The notes under the pieces are model-generated. The model was not told the DNA's origin and did not search any database. It worked only from the letters and a program-made list of their open reading frames with translations. Position numbers and translations under genes: made by a program. 64,000 bases of DNA from Pseudomonadota bacterium (lineage in GTDB: Bacteria; Chloroflexota; UBA5177; JAJPKF01): assembly GCA_021323865.1 (NCBI GenBank), contig JAJPKF010000012.1, forward strand, positions 1-64,000, written 5' to 3'. Below, in pieces: positions 1 through 10,523 of the stretch; the first letter of the stretch is position 1; every line of letters starts with the position of its first letter.

Positions 1-106
1 CGACCGCCAGGAAGGAGGTGAAGAGCCAGCGTTCTAGAATCCCAACAGCCGGGGTGGGTCAATTCCAAACCGGCGGAAGTGGGTCAATTCCAAACCGGCG
101 CTGACA
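1..106. mobile_element. End of an IS21-like insertion sequence
   Basis: Two tandem copies of a 22-base motif beginning GTGGGTCAATTCC and ending CCGGCG lie at 54-75 and 79-100 (period 25), and the second runs directly into CTGACA ending at 106. Read inward on the other strand the end is TGTCAGCGCCGG. Multiple short repeats at a TG...CA tip are typical of IS21-family (istA/istB) ends. The element continues to the left of the window. A short open frame ending in TAG near 36 could be the tail of istB, but it is too short to identify. The opposite end and target duplication cannot be seen. Confidence 0.6.
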
Positions 107-212
107 AACGGGGATAACTGGGAGTGTGGGACCAGTTGCTCAGCCACTGGCTTCGCTAGTCAAACTTTGGTGCAGGACGGTCCCTGACCCCCCGGGGCCT
201 CGCGGGGAAGCT

Positions 213-301
213 TGGTGCGCTCGACTGGACTCGAACCAGCACTCCCTGTAGCGGGAACCAGGCCCTCAACCTGGCGCGTCTACCTGTTCCGCCACGAGCG
301 C
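213..301 (-). tRNA. tRNA-Leu(GAG)
   Basis: Minus strand. The acceptor stem GCGCTCG (295-301) pairs with CGAGCGC (217-223), followed by discriminator A and an encoded CCA (213-215). The anticodon arm is CCAGG-TTGAGGG-CCTGG, giving anticodon GAG. The long variable arm and the T-arm with TTCGAGT loop fit a class II leucine tRNA. Total length is 89 nt with CCA. The IS21-like end lies about 100 bases beyond its 3' end. Confidence 0.95.
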
Positions 302-411
302 ACTCACGTCATTTTAGCGGAGTGATGACCGCTCCGCCCTCCAATCCGCGACCACGCGCGACGTCGAGGCCGCTCCCTGTCCGTGCCCGGCGGGCATGGC
401 CTCTCGATTCC

Positions 412-696
412 TTAGCGCAGCCCGACGTCGCCAAGAATCTCGAAGCGCCTGACTCGTCCCTGGCGGTCGACCTCCACACACACGATCTCGATGCGATAGG
501 GGACCCGTCGTCCCAGCTGGTCGAAGTATTGCTCGATGGCCGCCTCTAGGTGCGACATGCGGTCGTCGTCAATCGCATCCTCGGGTGTGGCGAACGGTGA
601 GGGATGGCGCGTCTTCACCTCGACGAAGACCAGCTCGGCCCCTTCACGGGCGATGATATCGATCTCTCCCTCCGTGAATCGCACGTTGCGGTCCAC
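412..696 (-). CDS. UPF0102/YraN-family nuclease-like protein, start unclear
   Basis: The protein contains the YraN core: GEIDIIAREG followed by LVFVEVKTR, the PD-(D/E)xK-like signature of UPF0102. It follows rnhB, as YraN genes often do. The GTG at 696 gives only 94 residues and cuts off the conserved N-terminus. In the same frame upstream the sequence reads RDLGGFGETYTAHALLRRGY, exactly what the family has before this point, back to about position 762. The frame is open back to a TGA at 826-828, but there is no ATG, GTG, TTG or CTG between that stop and 696. The upstream part is in the +1 frame relative to the end of rnhB, so either a frameshift joins the two or one base is wrong in the sequence. 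The biological role of YraN is poorly known. Confidence 0.75.
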   Translation of the reverse strand: MDRNVRFTEGEIDIIAREGAELVFVEVKTRHPSPFATPEDAIDDDRMSHLEAAIEQYFDQLGRRVPYRIEIVCVEVDRQGRVRRFEILGDVGLR

Positions 697-760
697 GATC
701 TCATAGCCGCGCCTGAGGAGCGCGTGCGCCGTGTAGGTCTCGCCGAAGCCCCCGAGGTCT

Positions 761-1480
761 CTAGGTGTGGCCGTTGTGGTGTGCCATCTCGGCGATCGTG
801 CAGTCGGCGAAGGCCGGGCGAAACGTCAGGCGATGGATGGCGCACGGGCCGTGCTCGACAAGCGCCTGATGGTGCTCCGGCGTTCCATAGCCCTTGTGAT
901 GCTCGAATCCGTACCCGGGATACTTACTTGCTGCTTTCGCCATGAGCCGGTCACGAGTGACCTTCGCGATGACTGAAGCAGCAGCAATGCTGAGACAAAG
1001 CGCGTCACCGTCCACGATTGACGTCTGCCCGCAGGGGAGCAATGGCAGCCGGACCCAGTCGATCAGCAGGTGGTCTGGTTCCGTCCCCAACCTCCCCACC
1101 GCTTTGAGCATGGCGAAGCGGGTCGCGGGCCCAATCCCGTAACGGTCGATGAGGCGATGCGATGCCAGACCTACGCCGACCGTTCCGATGCGCAGGATTC
1201 GTCCGAAGAGCCGTTCCCGTTCCTCCGGCCTCAGCTCCTTAGAGTCACGTACACCGGAGATATGACGGAGCTTGCTGCGCTCATCCGGTAGGATAACTGC
1301 AGCCGCCAACACGGGCCCGGCAAGACAGCCACGGCCAACCTCGTCGACGCCCGCAATGATTCTCATGCCGGCGCGAGACAGACCTAGCTCGTAACGCCGC
1401 GTGGGTATGGGAATGGTCCTTGTCTTGCGACCCGATGCGGTCCCGGCTTCCGGTTGCCGATGCCCGGAGCCGCTTGTCAC
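761..1480 (-). CDS. rnhB: Ribonuclease HII
   Basis: RNase HII cleaves the RNA strand of RNA-DNA hybrids and nicks at single ribonucleotides in DNA. The catalytic DEG motif is clear in AGVDEVGRGCLAGPV (near residue 43). Further conserved parts are RDSKEL, a central aspartate in LLIDWV, and DGDALCLSIAAASVIAKVTRD. The 239-residue product starts at a GTG; a shorter start at MRIIAGVDE is possible. It lies just downstream of rplS on the same strand. Its last codons (MAHHNGHT then TAG) overlap the coding region of the YraN-like gene in another frame. Confidence 0.93.
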   Translation of the reverse strand: MTSGSGHRQPEAGTASGRKTRTIPIPTRRYELGLSRAGMRIIAGVDEVGRGCLAGPVLAAAVILPDERSKLRHISGVRDSKELRPEERERLFGRILRIGTVGVGLASHRLIDRYGIGPATRFAMLKAVGRLGTEPDHLLIDWVRLPLLPCGQTSIVDGDALCLSIAAASVIAKVTRDRLMAKAASKYPGYGFEHHKGYGTPEHHQALVEHGPCAIHRLTFRPAFADCTIAEMAHHNGHT

Positions 1481-1489
1481 CGCTGCTGG

Positions 1490-1837
1490 CTAGGTGCGCT
1501 TTTCGCGGATGCGAGTGGCTTTACCGACTCGGTCACGGAGGTAATAGAGCCGGGCTCGTCGAACGTCGCCGCGACGTACCACCTCGATCTTGTCGACTCG
1601 CGGCGAATTGACGAGAAACGTTCTCTCGACGCCCACTCCGTGGGCAACGCGTCGAACGGTGACGCTGCGTGCAGGGCCGCTCTTGCCGAGACGCAAGACG
1701 GTGCCCTCAAATGCCTGGAGCCGCTCGCGGTTCCCCTCGACGACCTTAACGCTCACTCGGACCGTGTCGCCCGGAAAGATGTCGGGAACGTGCTCCTTGA
1801 GCTGTTGGCGGTTGATGCTGTCGATGATCGTTCCCAC
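1490..1837 (-). CDS. rplS: 50S ribosomal protein L19
   Basis: The 115-residue product matches L19 throughout: [25 protein letters not shown] at the N-terminus in two adjoining parts, then [23 protein letters not shown] and the basic C-terminus. L19 sits at the 30S-50S interface. A longer frame with a TTG at 1855 exists, but that TTG lies inside a leader hairpin. The GTG at 1835-1837 has GGAGGA a few bases upstream and gives the family's usual N-terminal length, so I use it. It heads the rplS-rnhB-yraN group and is preceded by an attenuator-like structure. Confidence 0.93.
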   Translation of the reverse strand: MGTIIDSINRQQLKEHVPDIFPGDTVRVSVKVVEGNRERLQAFEGTVLRLGKSGPARSVTVRRVAHGVGVERTFLVNSPRVDKIEVVRRGDVRRARLYYLRDRVGKATRIREKRT

Positions 1838-1847
1838 AATTCCTCCG

Positions 1848-1878
1848 GACGCCAAAAAGAGGCGTCGATTGACGCCTC
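1848..1878 (-). terminator. Attenuator-like leader with competing hairpins before rplS
   Basis: Read on the minus strand: GAGGCGTC (1878-1871), loop AATC, GACGCCTC (1866-1859), TTTTT (1858-1854), then GGCGTC (1853-1848). The first two arms form a perfect 8-bp hairpin followed by five T, a textbook intrinsic terminator. The middle arm GACGCC can instead pair with the downstream GGCGTC around the T tract, which would disrupt the terminator. It lies about 10 bases before the rplS start codon, in front of its own ribosome binding site, so it is placed to control rplS rather than to end an upstream gene. Confidence 0.65.
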
Positions 1879-1948
1879 GCCGACTCCATCAAATCTATCA
1901 TGGCGCGCGTACGCATACGGAAGGGGTAGACTTTCGGCGGGAGCGCGA

Positions 1949-2680
1949 TTGGCAGTCTATCCGCTGATTGTCGCCGTCGTGTGCGGGCTGTTTGCAGCCG
2001 TCGTGCTCGGCCAGTATCGAAGGCGCCGTCATACCCACCAGCTGGTGTGGACGGTGGCGCTCACCCTCGGCCTGCTGGCTGCCGTGTGTTACGTCGTCTT
2101 TCTCGACAGCAGCGACAACGACGTCGCGTTCAAGCTGTACTACGTCTGCGGTGGTCTTCTGATGGCGGCATATCTGGGGCTGGGGAGTGTGTATCTTCTG
2201 GCGCCCAGACCTTGGGCGCACCTCACGGCCGGCTTGGTCATCCTGTTGAGCGTGGTGGGTGTCATCTTGTTGCTGCCGGCCGGAGTGGACCACGGCAAGC
2301 TTGCCGTGGCGGCGTCGACAGTCGGGCCGGGCACGAGCGCGCTCCGACCTGGAGCCTGGAAGGCCCTGGTGGCCATCCTGAACTCATTCGGAGCGCTTGC
2401 CGTTGTAGGCGGCGCGGTCTATTCCGCGTGGAATACCGTCCGAAGAGGGGCGGCCATCCGCTACCTTTGGGCGAACGTGCTCATTGCGACCGGGACCTTC
2501 CTGGCCGCGCTCGCCGGCGCCGCCGCCGACCAGGGAGGATTTGCCGGCAGTTTTTGGCTGGTTCTGACGCTTGGGTTCGTGGTGCTGTTCGCAGGATTCC
2601 TGGTGACGATGCAACCGGGACGACCCGCCCGCCCGCTTGAGGTCTCATCCCTGGCGACCGGCCCGAAATCCGGTCCGTGA
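1949..2680 (+). CDS. Seven-helix membrane protein of unknown function
   Basis: The 243-residue product is almost entirely hydrophobic, with about seven membrane segments near residues 5-21, 33-51, 63-82, 90-108, 142-160, 172-190 and 203-222. The second connecting loop has a basic stretch (QYRRRRHTHQ). I do not recognise a family. The TTG at 1949 follows GGCGGGAG and starts before the first helix; a much longer frame upstream overlaps rplS and is not credible. It ends four bases before the next gene, so it is probably the first gene of the ATP synthase transcript, divergent from rplS. Confidence 0.6.
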   Translation: MAVYPLIVAVVCGLFAAVVLGQYRRRRHTHQLVWTVALTLGLLAAVCYVVFLDSSDNDVAFKLYYVCGGLLMAAYLGLGSVYLLAPRPWAHLTAGLVILLSVVGVILLLPAGVDHGKLAVAASTVGPGTSALRPGAWKALVAILNSFGALAVVGGAVYSAWNTVRRGAAIRYLWANVLIATGTFLAALAGAAADQGGFAGSFWLVLTLGFVVLFAGFLVTMQPGRPARPLEVSSLATGPKSGP

Positions 2681-2684
2681 TAGC

Positions 2685-2939
2685 ATGGCTCGGAGAGAAT
2701 TAGACCTGTCTCCGGAGAGTCGGGACGCCCGCGAGCGCCCTCGTAAGAGTGGCGTCGCGCTGCTGGGAGAGCTTGGGGCCTATTCAGCGCTGTTCATCGT
2801 GGGGGGCCTGGTGGCGGGTCTGTTGCTTGATCATGCGCTTCGCTCCACGCCTGTTTTCCTACTGATCGGCGTCCTGGGCGGCTTTGGCGCCGCGATGTTC
2901 CAAATTGTTCGGGTGGCGATGAAGGAGATAACTGAGTGA
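2685..2939 (+). CDS. AtpZ/AtpI-type small membrane protein
   Basis: The 84-residue product has a charged N-terminus (residues 1-25) and two membrane helices, the first around LGAYSALFIVGGLVAGLLLD and the second around FLLIGVLGGFGAAMFQIV. The paired-helix pattern with an aspartate at the end of helix 1 fits the family of putative F1Fo ATPase accessory proteins (AtpZ/AtpI, PF09527-like) usually found at the front of atp operons. These are thought to help assemble the c-ring or handle Mg2+. The ATG at 2685 is just after the stop of the preceding membrane-protein gene. Confidence 0.7.
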   Translation: MARRELDLSPESRDARERPRKSGVALLGELGAYSALFIVGGLVAGLLLDHALRSTPVFLLIGVLGGFGAAMFQIVRVAMKEITE

Positions 2940-2976
2940 CGCTGCGTCGCGTCCTGGCCAGCTACGCTCGGGAGAC

Positions 2977-3363
2977 GTGAACGCGGTACTTCCGGCCCTC
3001 ATTGTCATGGGGTCCGCGGTGGTAGCGCTTGTTGGGCGGCCCCTGCTCGGCGCCGGCATTGCAGCCGGTGCTCTTGGTGCCTATTTGAACAGCGGTCTGC
3101 TGGTGAAGCGCATACAACTGGCCGCGTCGACCGGCGATCCCGCAGGTGCCATGATTGCCATGCAGGTCGGCATGCTCGTCACCTTCCTCTTGGCCGGCGG
3201 CATCACCGTCGCCATGTTGTTCGTGTCAGTGACCATGACAGTGGCCATGGCCATTGCCTTCTTCGTCACGCAGACGCTGGAGCTGGCCCTGTACTACCGC
3301 AGCCGCCGGGGCAGGGTCGGCCCGTGGGCGGACGGTAGCCGGATCTCCGGGAGCGGCGCATGA
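2977..3363 (+). CDS. AtpI-like ATP synthase subunit I family protein
   Basis: The 128-residue product has four hydrophobic segments (about 4-20, 24-42, 60-80 and 82-105) and a basic, glycine-rich C-terminus. Its size, topology and position directly before atpB fit subunit I (AtpI), a c-ring assembly factor. Sequence similarity is weak, so the call rests mostly on context. The start is GTG at 2977; the stop overlaps the atpB start in an ATGA, indicating translational coupling. With the preceding gene this makes two AtpI-type proteins in one operon. Confidence 0.6.
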   Translation: MNAVLPALIVMGSAVVALVGRPLLGAGIAAGALGAYLNSGLLVKRIQLAASTGDPAGAMIAMQVGMLVTFLLAGGITVAMLFVSVTMTVAMAIAFFVTQTLELALYYRSRRGRVGPWADGSRISGSGA

Positions 3364-4121
3364 TCGGCCTGCCGCACCTGGTTGCCTCCACCCTCCCAAT
3401 CGGAGAGCACTGGTGGATCATCGGAAAATCGGGAAGTCTCTGGAACATCCATGCGGACACCATTGTCATGACACTGGCCTCCGCGGCCATTTTGTTGGCC
3501 CTTGGCCTGTATATCCGGACCAACGTCACTTCAGGACCGCCGAGCCGGATTCAGAACGGCGTCGAAGCCGTCATGGAGTTCATCGACGGCATTATCCAAG
3601 ACAACCTCGGCAGAGATCCGGGAGCCATTGCCGGCATCGCGCTGACGCTGTTCTTCTTCATCTTCATCATGAATGTGATCGGGCTGCTCCCCATTCCGTA
3701 CTTCCATTCGCCCACTGCGGATGTGAGCACCACCTTCGGCCTGGCGATCCTGGTGTTTGTCCTCATGCACGTCCGGTACATTCAGACCAGTGGCCTGGGC
3801 GCCTACAAGGGCCACTACTGGACCAGTGGATTCAAGGCGATTGCGCTGAACCCTGTCTCGGTATTGCTCACGGTCGTGACCGAGCTCTCCCGGCCGTTGA
3901 CCCTGTCCTTCCGGCTTTTCGGCAACATCTTGGCGGGCGAGATTCTCCTCGTTGTGGCCGCCTCCCTCTTGCCGCTCGAGTTCGCCATCGTCGCCAACGT
4001 CATCATCAACCCCTTTATCCTGGCGTTCGGCCTCTTCGTCGGCACTATTCAGGCGTTCATCTTCACGGTTTTGACCGTGGCATACATGGCGATCGCCAGC
4101 GAGCCGGCCGGAAGCCATTAG
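3360..4121 (+). CDS. atpB: ATP synthase Fo subunit a
   Basis: Subunit a forms the proton half-channels beside the c-ring. The 253-residue product has the expected set of membrane helices. It carries the conserved arginine helix in ELSRPLTLSFRLFGN, where the Arg before LFGN is essential for proton transfer. It also has NVIGLLPIPYF and a C-terminal helix with FGLFVGTIQAFIF. The length is normal. The start ATG overlaps the preceding stop. Confidence 0.96.
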   Translation: MIGLPHLVASTLPIGEHWWIIGKSGSLWNIHADTIVMTLASAAILLALGLYIRTNVTSGPPSRIQNGVEAVMEFIDGIIQDNLGRDPGAIAGIALTLFFFIFIMNVIGLLPIPYFHSPTADVSTTFGLAILVFVLMHVRYIQTSGLGAYKGHYWTSGFKAIALNPVSVLLTVVTELSRPLTLSFRLFGNILAGEILLVVAASLLPLEFAIVANVIINPFILAFGLFVGTIQAFIFTVLTVAYMAIASEPAGSH

Positions 4122-4161
4122 CCGAAGCGACCCAATTCTCGGAGTGTAGACGGAGGAAGAA

Positions 4162-4446
4162 TTGATTGCAGACCTGCCCCTGTGGATTGCGACCGCGACC
4201 ACGCAGATCGCGGCAACTCAGGATGCCGGCGCTTACATCGGCGCCGGCCTCATGATCGGTGGCGGAGCCGTGGGCGCCGGTATCGGCGACGGCGTGGTGA
4301 CGTCACAGCTGGTCGCCGGGCTCGCACGCCAACCCGAGGCGCGTGGAACTCTGACCACCTGGATGTTCATCGGCGTGGGCCTCATCGAGGCATACGCCGT
4401 CATCGCGCTCGTCTTCGGAATCATCATCGCTTTCACGAAGCCCTGA
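4162..4446 (+). CDS. atpE: ATP synthase Fo subunit c
   Basis: This proteolipid of 94 residues has two helices joined by the polar loop RQPEARG that contacts F1. Helix 1 is rich in GxGxG (GAYIGAGLMIGGGAVGAG). Helix 2 has the ion-carrying glutamate in GLIEAYAVIALV. No sodium-site polar cluster is evident, so proton coupling is likely. The start is TTG at 4162 with GGAGGA just upstream. The N-terminus is longer than in most c subunits, about 25 residues before helix 1. Confidence 0.95.
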   Translation: MIADLPLWIATATTQIAATQDAGAYIGAGLMIGGGAVGAGIGDGVVTSQLVAGLARQPEARGTLTTWMFIGVGLIEAYAVIALVFGIIIAFTKP

Positions 4447-4462
4447 GGACGACCGCACCCTG

Positions 4463-4987
4463 ATGCTCTTCTCCGCCCTCCGGCCAGTGGTTGCCGCGAC
4501 CCCGGTTTCGATCAGCGTTCCGACGCTGATCATCGAGGCGCTCGTGCTCCTCGGCATGGTCTGGCTGATGGAGGCGACCGTATTTGGCCCGGTCCGGCGC
4601 GCCTGGCGAGAGCGCAATCAGCAAATCGAAGCCGGGCTCAGGGCCGTCGGCGAGACGCGCGACGAGACGGCGGAGGCTCGTGACGAGGTTCGACGGATCT
4701 TGACTGAGGCGCGTCGCGAGGCCCAGCGGATCCTGGACGAGGTGAGCCAGGAGGGGGCAAGCCTCCGGGCGCAACAGATCGAGGAGGCGACCGCGGAATT
4801 CCAACGCCTCGTCGGCGAGGCACGTGTCCAGATTCAATCGGAGCAAGCACAGGCAGCTGCGCAGCTTCGCGACCTGGTGATCGACCTGGCTCTGGAGGCG
4901 GCGTCCAAAGTGACGGGCCAAACATATGCCACACCGCAGACCCGGGAGCTGGCGGCGGCCGCCGTGGCCAGGGAAGGGCTGGCTTGA
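4463..4987 (+). CDS. atpF: ATP synthase Fo subunit b (first copy)
   Basis: The 174-residue product has one N-terminal membrane helix (about residues 18-40) and then a long charged, Ala/Glu/Arg-rich helix (about 45-160) typical of the peripheral stalk. The short FGPVRRAWRERNQQIEAGL resembles the membrane-proximal part of b subunits. Its TGA overlaps the ATG of a second b-type gene. The two adjacent copies suggest a b/b' heterodimer stalk, as in cyanobacteria and some other phyla. Confidence 0.9.
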   Translation: MLFSALRPVVAATPVSISVPTLIIEALVLLGMVWLMEATVFGPVRRAWRERNQQIEAGLRAVGETRDETAEARDEVRRILTEARREAQRILDEVSQEGASLRAQQIEEATAEFQRLVGEARVQIQSEQAQAAAQLRDLVIDLALEAASKVTGQTYATPQTRELAAAAVAREGLA

Positions 4988-5535
4988 TGCCCCTGTTTCT
5001 GGCTGCAAACACGGTGACAAACCTGCTGCTTTGGGTCGCCGAGCTGGCCGGCTTCCTCCTCCTAGTCGGCTGCGTCGTGGCGGTGCGACTGAAATCGTTC
5101 GGCGGCCGCAGCATCGCCCAGTGGATCGGGGGAGCCCTGGATGCCAGGGCCGCGCGGATCGATGCGCAGCTGCGCCTTGCTGAAGAGAGCCGAGCCGAGG
5201 CGGAGCAGGCTCGCGAGGAAGCACGAGCCGAGATTGCCCGGGCACATGAGGAGGCGGGAAGCATCGTGGCCCGCGCCGAAGGCATCCGCGGAAGCCTCCG
5301 CGATGAGCTCGCGACCGAGGCGGAAGCCGAGAAGAGCCGCATCATCGGTCAGGCAAAGGATGAAATCGAGGCCGAGCGAAACCGGGCCATCCTCGAGCTG
5401 CGTGTCCGGGCCGCCGACGCAGCGGTCGATGCCGCGCGAGAGGTCTTGGCGCGCACACTCGACGATCAGACCGATCGGCGTATCGTCGCGCAGGCTCTGC
5501 GAGAAAGCGGATCGTCGGATGGAGCCGGATCATGA
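4987..5535 (+). CDS. atpF: ATP synthase Fo subunit b-like (second copy)
   Basis: The 182-residue product has an N-terminal membrane helix (about 8-32, VAELAGFLLLVGCVVAVRL) and a long coiled-coil rich in Glu, Arg and Ala from about residue 50. It is clearly a stalk subunit but differs in sequence from the first copy, so it is not a recent duplication. A TTG three bases upstream is in frame; I use the ATG at 4987, which overlaps the stop of the first b gene. Its stop overlaps atpH in ATGA. Confidence 0.85.
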   Translation: MPLFLAANTVTNLLLWVAELAGFLLLVGCVVAVRLKSFGGRSIAQWIGGALDARAARIDAQLRLAEESRAEAEQAREEARAEIARAHEEAGSIVARAEGIRGSLRDELATEAEAEKSRIIGQAKDEIEAERNRAILELRVRAADAAVDAAREVLARTLDDQTDRRIVAQALRESGSSDGAGS

Positions 5536-6059
5536 GGACCACGTCAGTTGCCAGGCGTTACGCGCAAGCGACCTTTGAGGTCGCGCGCCAGAATGGCGAT
5601 CCCCGTTCCTGGCTTCAAGACCTGGACCGTCTGGCCGACGCCCTCAGGGATCGCGACCTGCTGGCCGCTCTCAGGAGCCCCAACTTCTCCAGCGACCAGA
5701 AGCTTCGGGTGCTCAAAGACCTGGCGCCGAATCTCAGCCCCGAGCTGATCAATCTACTGAGGCTCCTGATTCAAAGACACCGGATCGAGATCCTTCCCGG
5801 CATCGCCGCCGCCTTCGCCCAGTATCTCGATGAATTGGAAGGTCGAGTGGAAGCCGACGTGTTGTCGGCCCGGGCTCTGAGTGAGGACGAGGTCCGGTCG
5901 ATACAAGAGCAGCTCAGTCAACGTACGGGACGCACCGTTCGCGTCAGGCGGGCCGTGGATCCGAAACTCCTTGGCGGACTGGTGATTCGGTTGGGTGACG
6001 AGCTGATCGACGCCAGCGTCGCGACCCGACTCGAGCGGCTTCGTCAACGCCTCGCCTGA
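5532..6059 (+). CDS. atpH: ATP synthase F1 subunit delta
   Basis: The 175-residue product follows the OSCP/delta pattern: an N-terminal helical domain opening with SVARRYAQATFEVA, and a C-terminal part with VRRAVDPKLLGGLVIRLGDELIDASV, split here by the conserved Lys-Gly turn. Delta links the peripheral stalk to the top of the alpha3beta3 hexamer. The start overlaps the stop of the second b gene, and the position before atpA is standard. Confidence 0.94.
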   Translation: MRTTSVARRYAQATFEVARQNGDPRSWLQDLDRLADALRDRDLLAALRSPNFSSDQKLRVLKDLAPNLSPELINLLRLLIQRHRIEILPGIAAAFAQYLDELEGRVEADVLSARALSEDEVRSIQEQLSQRTGRTVRVRRAVDPKLLGGLVIRLGDELIDASVATRLERLRQRLA

Positions 6060-6098
6060 AACGGCGGAAACACTAACTGAAACGGAGAGAAGGCACGG

Positions 6099-7649
6099 AT
6101 GGCAGTCAAAGCCGACGAAATCAACGAGATTCTCAAGCGACAGATCGCCGGATTTACGGAAGAGATCGAGGCCACCAATGTGGGAACGGTCATCGAGGTT
6201 GGTGACGGCATTGCCCACGCCTATGGCTTGGAGAAGGCGCTCTACAACGAGCTGATTGAGTTTCGCGGCACGACGGACGAGGCGACGGGCGAGCCCGTGA
6301 TGGGAATCGCATCGAACCTGGAAGAAGACTCGGTCGGCATCGTCGTCCTTGGCGACTACTCGAAGATCACCGAAGGGATGGAGGTGCGCAGCACCGGCAG
6401 AGTGGTGGAAGTGCCCGTGGGCGACGCCCTGCTGGGTCGCATTGTGAATCCGCTGGGACGGCCGCTTGACGGGAAGGGCCCCATCAACACGGACAAGCAC
6501 CGTCCCGTGGAGCGGTTGGCGCCGGGAGTGGTGGTTCGGGAACCGGTGAATACTCCGGTGCAGACGGGCGTCAAGGCAATCGATGCCATGATCCCCATCG
6601 GCCGTGGTCAGCGAGAGCTGATCATTGGGGACCGCCAGACGGGTAAGACGGCAATCGCGCTCGACACCATCATCAACCAGAAGGGACAGAACCTTCTCTG
6701 CATCTACGTAGCGATCGGGCAGAAGCAATCAAAGGTTGCAGAGATCGCGGCCATCCTCGAGCAGTACGGATCCCTTGAGTACACGGTTATCGTGAGCTCA
6801 ACCGCGTCAGAGTCGGCGGCCCTGCAGTGGCTGGCCCCCTATTCAGGCACGGCCATCGGCGAGGAGTTCATGGAGAGCGGGCGGGATGCTCTGGTGGTCT
6901 ACGACGACCTGACCAAACACGCGCAGGCGTACAGGCAGATCTCGCTTCTGCTGCGCAGGCCGCCGGGTCGGGAAGCGTTCCCTGGTGATGTGTTCTTCCT
7001 GCATTCGCGGCTGCTGGAACGCGCTGCCAAGCTCAATCAAGAGCACGGTGGGGGCTCGCTCACTGCCCTCCCTATCATCGAGACCCAGGCGGGCGACGTG
7101 AGCGCCTACATACCCACCAACGTCATCTCCATCACCGATGGGCAGATTTATCTGGAAAGCGACCTCTTCTACGCGGGAATTCGACCGGCACTCAACGTCG
7201 GCATCTCGGTCTCGCGCGTGGGCGGCGCGGCGCAGACCAAAGCCATGCGGCAGGTGGCCGGTGCACTTCGATTGGATCTCTCCCAGTACCGAGAGCTTGC
7301 CGCATTCGCACAATTTGGCTCGGACCTTGATCGCGCGACCCAGCAGCGGCTCGAACGCGGGCGGCGAGTCACCGAAGTGCTCAAGCAGCCGCAGTTCCAG
7401 CCGGTGCCGCTCTACCGGGAGGTCGAGGTCATCTTCGCGGCCGTAAACGGGTACCTCGACAAGGTGCCCGTGGAGCGCCTGGGTCAGTGGGAGCAGGACT
7501 TCCAGCGCTTCATGGATGCGTCGCATCCCGAAGTCGGCAGGGCGATCCAAGAAGAGAAGCAGCTCAGTGATAACACGACGCAAGCGCTGATCGCAGCGAT
7601 TGAGGAGTTCAACCAGACGACTCAGTTCGTCGAGGAGCAAGCGGCGTAG
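6099..7649 (+). CDS. atpA: ATP synthase F1 subunit alpha
   Basis: This is the non-catalytic nucleotide-binding subunit, 516 residues and full length. Visible parts are the N-terminal beta-barrel, the P-loop [13 protein letters not shown] near residue 172, [13 protein letters not shown] strand [28 protein letters not shown], and the ATPase alpha/beta signature [18 protein letters not shown] good ribosome binding site (GGAGAGAAGG) precedes the ATG at 6099. Confidence 0.97.
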   Translation: MAVKADEINEILKRQIAGFTEEIEATNVGTVIEVGDGIAHAYGLEKALYNELIEFRGTTDEATGEPVMGIASNLEEDSVGIVVLGDYSKITEGMEVRSTGRVVEVPVGDALLGRIVNPLGRPLDGKGPINTDKHRPVERLAPGVVVREPVNTPVQTGVKAIDAMIPIGRGQRELIIGDRQTGKTAIALDTIINQKGQNLLCIYVAIGQKQSKVAEIAAILEQYGSLEYTVIVSSTASESAALQWLAPYSGTAIGEEFMESGRDALVVYDDLTKHAQAYRQISLLLRRPPGREAFPGDVFFLHSRLLERAAKLNQEHGGGSLTALPIIETQAGDVSAYIPTNVISITDGQIYLESDLFYAGIRPALNVGISVSRVGGAAQTKAMRQVAGALRLDLSQYRELAAFAQFGSDLDRATQQRLERGRRVTEVLKQPQFQPVPLYREVEVIFAAVNGYLDKVPVERLGQWEQDFQRFMDASHPEVGRAIQEEKQLSDNTTQALIAAIEEFNQTTQFVEEQAA

Positions 7650-7678
7650 CGTGGCACGGCTTGAGGATGGAGTGATCC

Positions 7679-10005
<2,327 letters not shown>

Positions 10006-10014
10006 GCCATCTCC

Positions 10015-10473
10015 ATGGCCACCATGCAGCTGCGTCTCGTTACCCCCGACCGAACCATCGTCAACGACGAGGTGGAAGAGGTGTTGTCAAGGGGCATAGA
10101 GGGTGAATTCGGAGTCCTTCCCCAGCACATGCCGATGGTGACGCCATTACCGGTCGGGGAGCTTCAGTACAAGAAGGATGGGGTCTGGGAGCACATCGCC
10201 ATTGGGGGAGGCTTCATTCAGGTCCTGCCGGATGGTGTGACGGTGGTCGCCGATGTTGCAGAGCGATCGGAGGAGATCGATCGAGAGCGGGCTGAAGCTG
10301 CCAGGCGTCAGGCCGAGCAGGCACTGACTGATGCGGCCGCCGGTGAGGCCCAGGCGGAAGCGCAAGCCCAGCTGCAGCGCGCACTTCTGAGGCTTCGGGT
10401 GGCCGAACGTCGACACGAGGGGAGGCGACCGAGGACCATCCCGGGAACCAACGGGCATACTGATACCGGCTGA
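10015..10473 (+). CDS. atpC: ATP synthase F1 subunit epsilon
   Basis: The 152-residue product has the N-terminal beta-sandwich (LRLVTPDRTIVNDEVEEV, EGEFGVLPQHMPMVTPL, FIQVLPDGVTVVAD) and a C-terminal helical hairpin rich in Ala, Glu and Arg. Epsilon couples gamma to the c-ring and can inhibit ATP hydrolysis. The C-terminus is somewhat longer and more basic than usual. It is the last atp gene; mreB follows after 50 bases. Confidence 0.94.
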   Translation: MATMQLRLVTPDRTIVNDEVEEVLSRGIEGEFGVLPQHMPMVTPLPVGELQYKKDGVWEHIAIGGGFIQVLPDGVTVVADVAERSEEIDRERAEAARRQAEQALTDAAAGEAQAEAQAQLQRALLRLRVAERRHEGRRPRTIPGTNGHTDTG

Positions 10474-10523
10474 CGGCGTTCGCCGGCCGGAGCGGGTCCC
10501 GAGACGGAAGGAAGGAACAGCGC

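Noticed and set aside
1454..1948. N-terminal extension of the seven-helix membrane protein back to 1454
   Set aside because: The upstream part is antisense to rplS and its leader; the TTG at 1949 just before the first helix is better supported.
3254..4165. 303-codon plus-strand frame over atpB
   Set aside because: It is the +1 frame of atpB, rich in His, Arg and Pro as shadow frames are.
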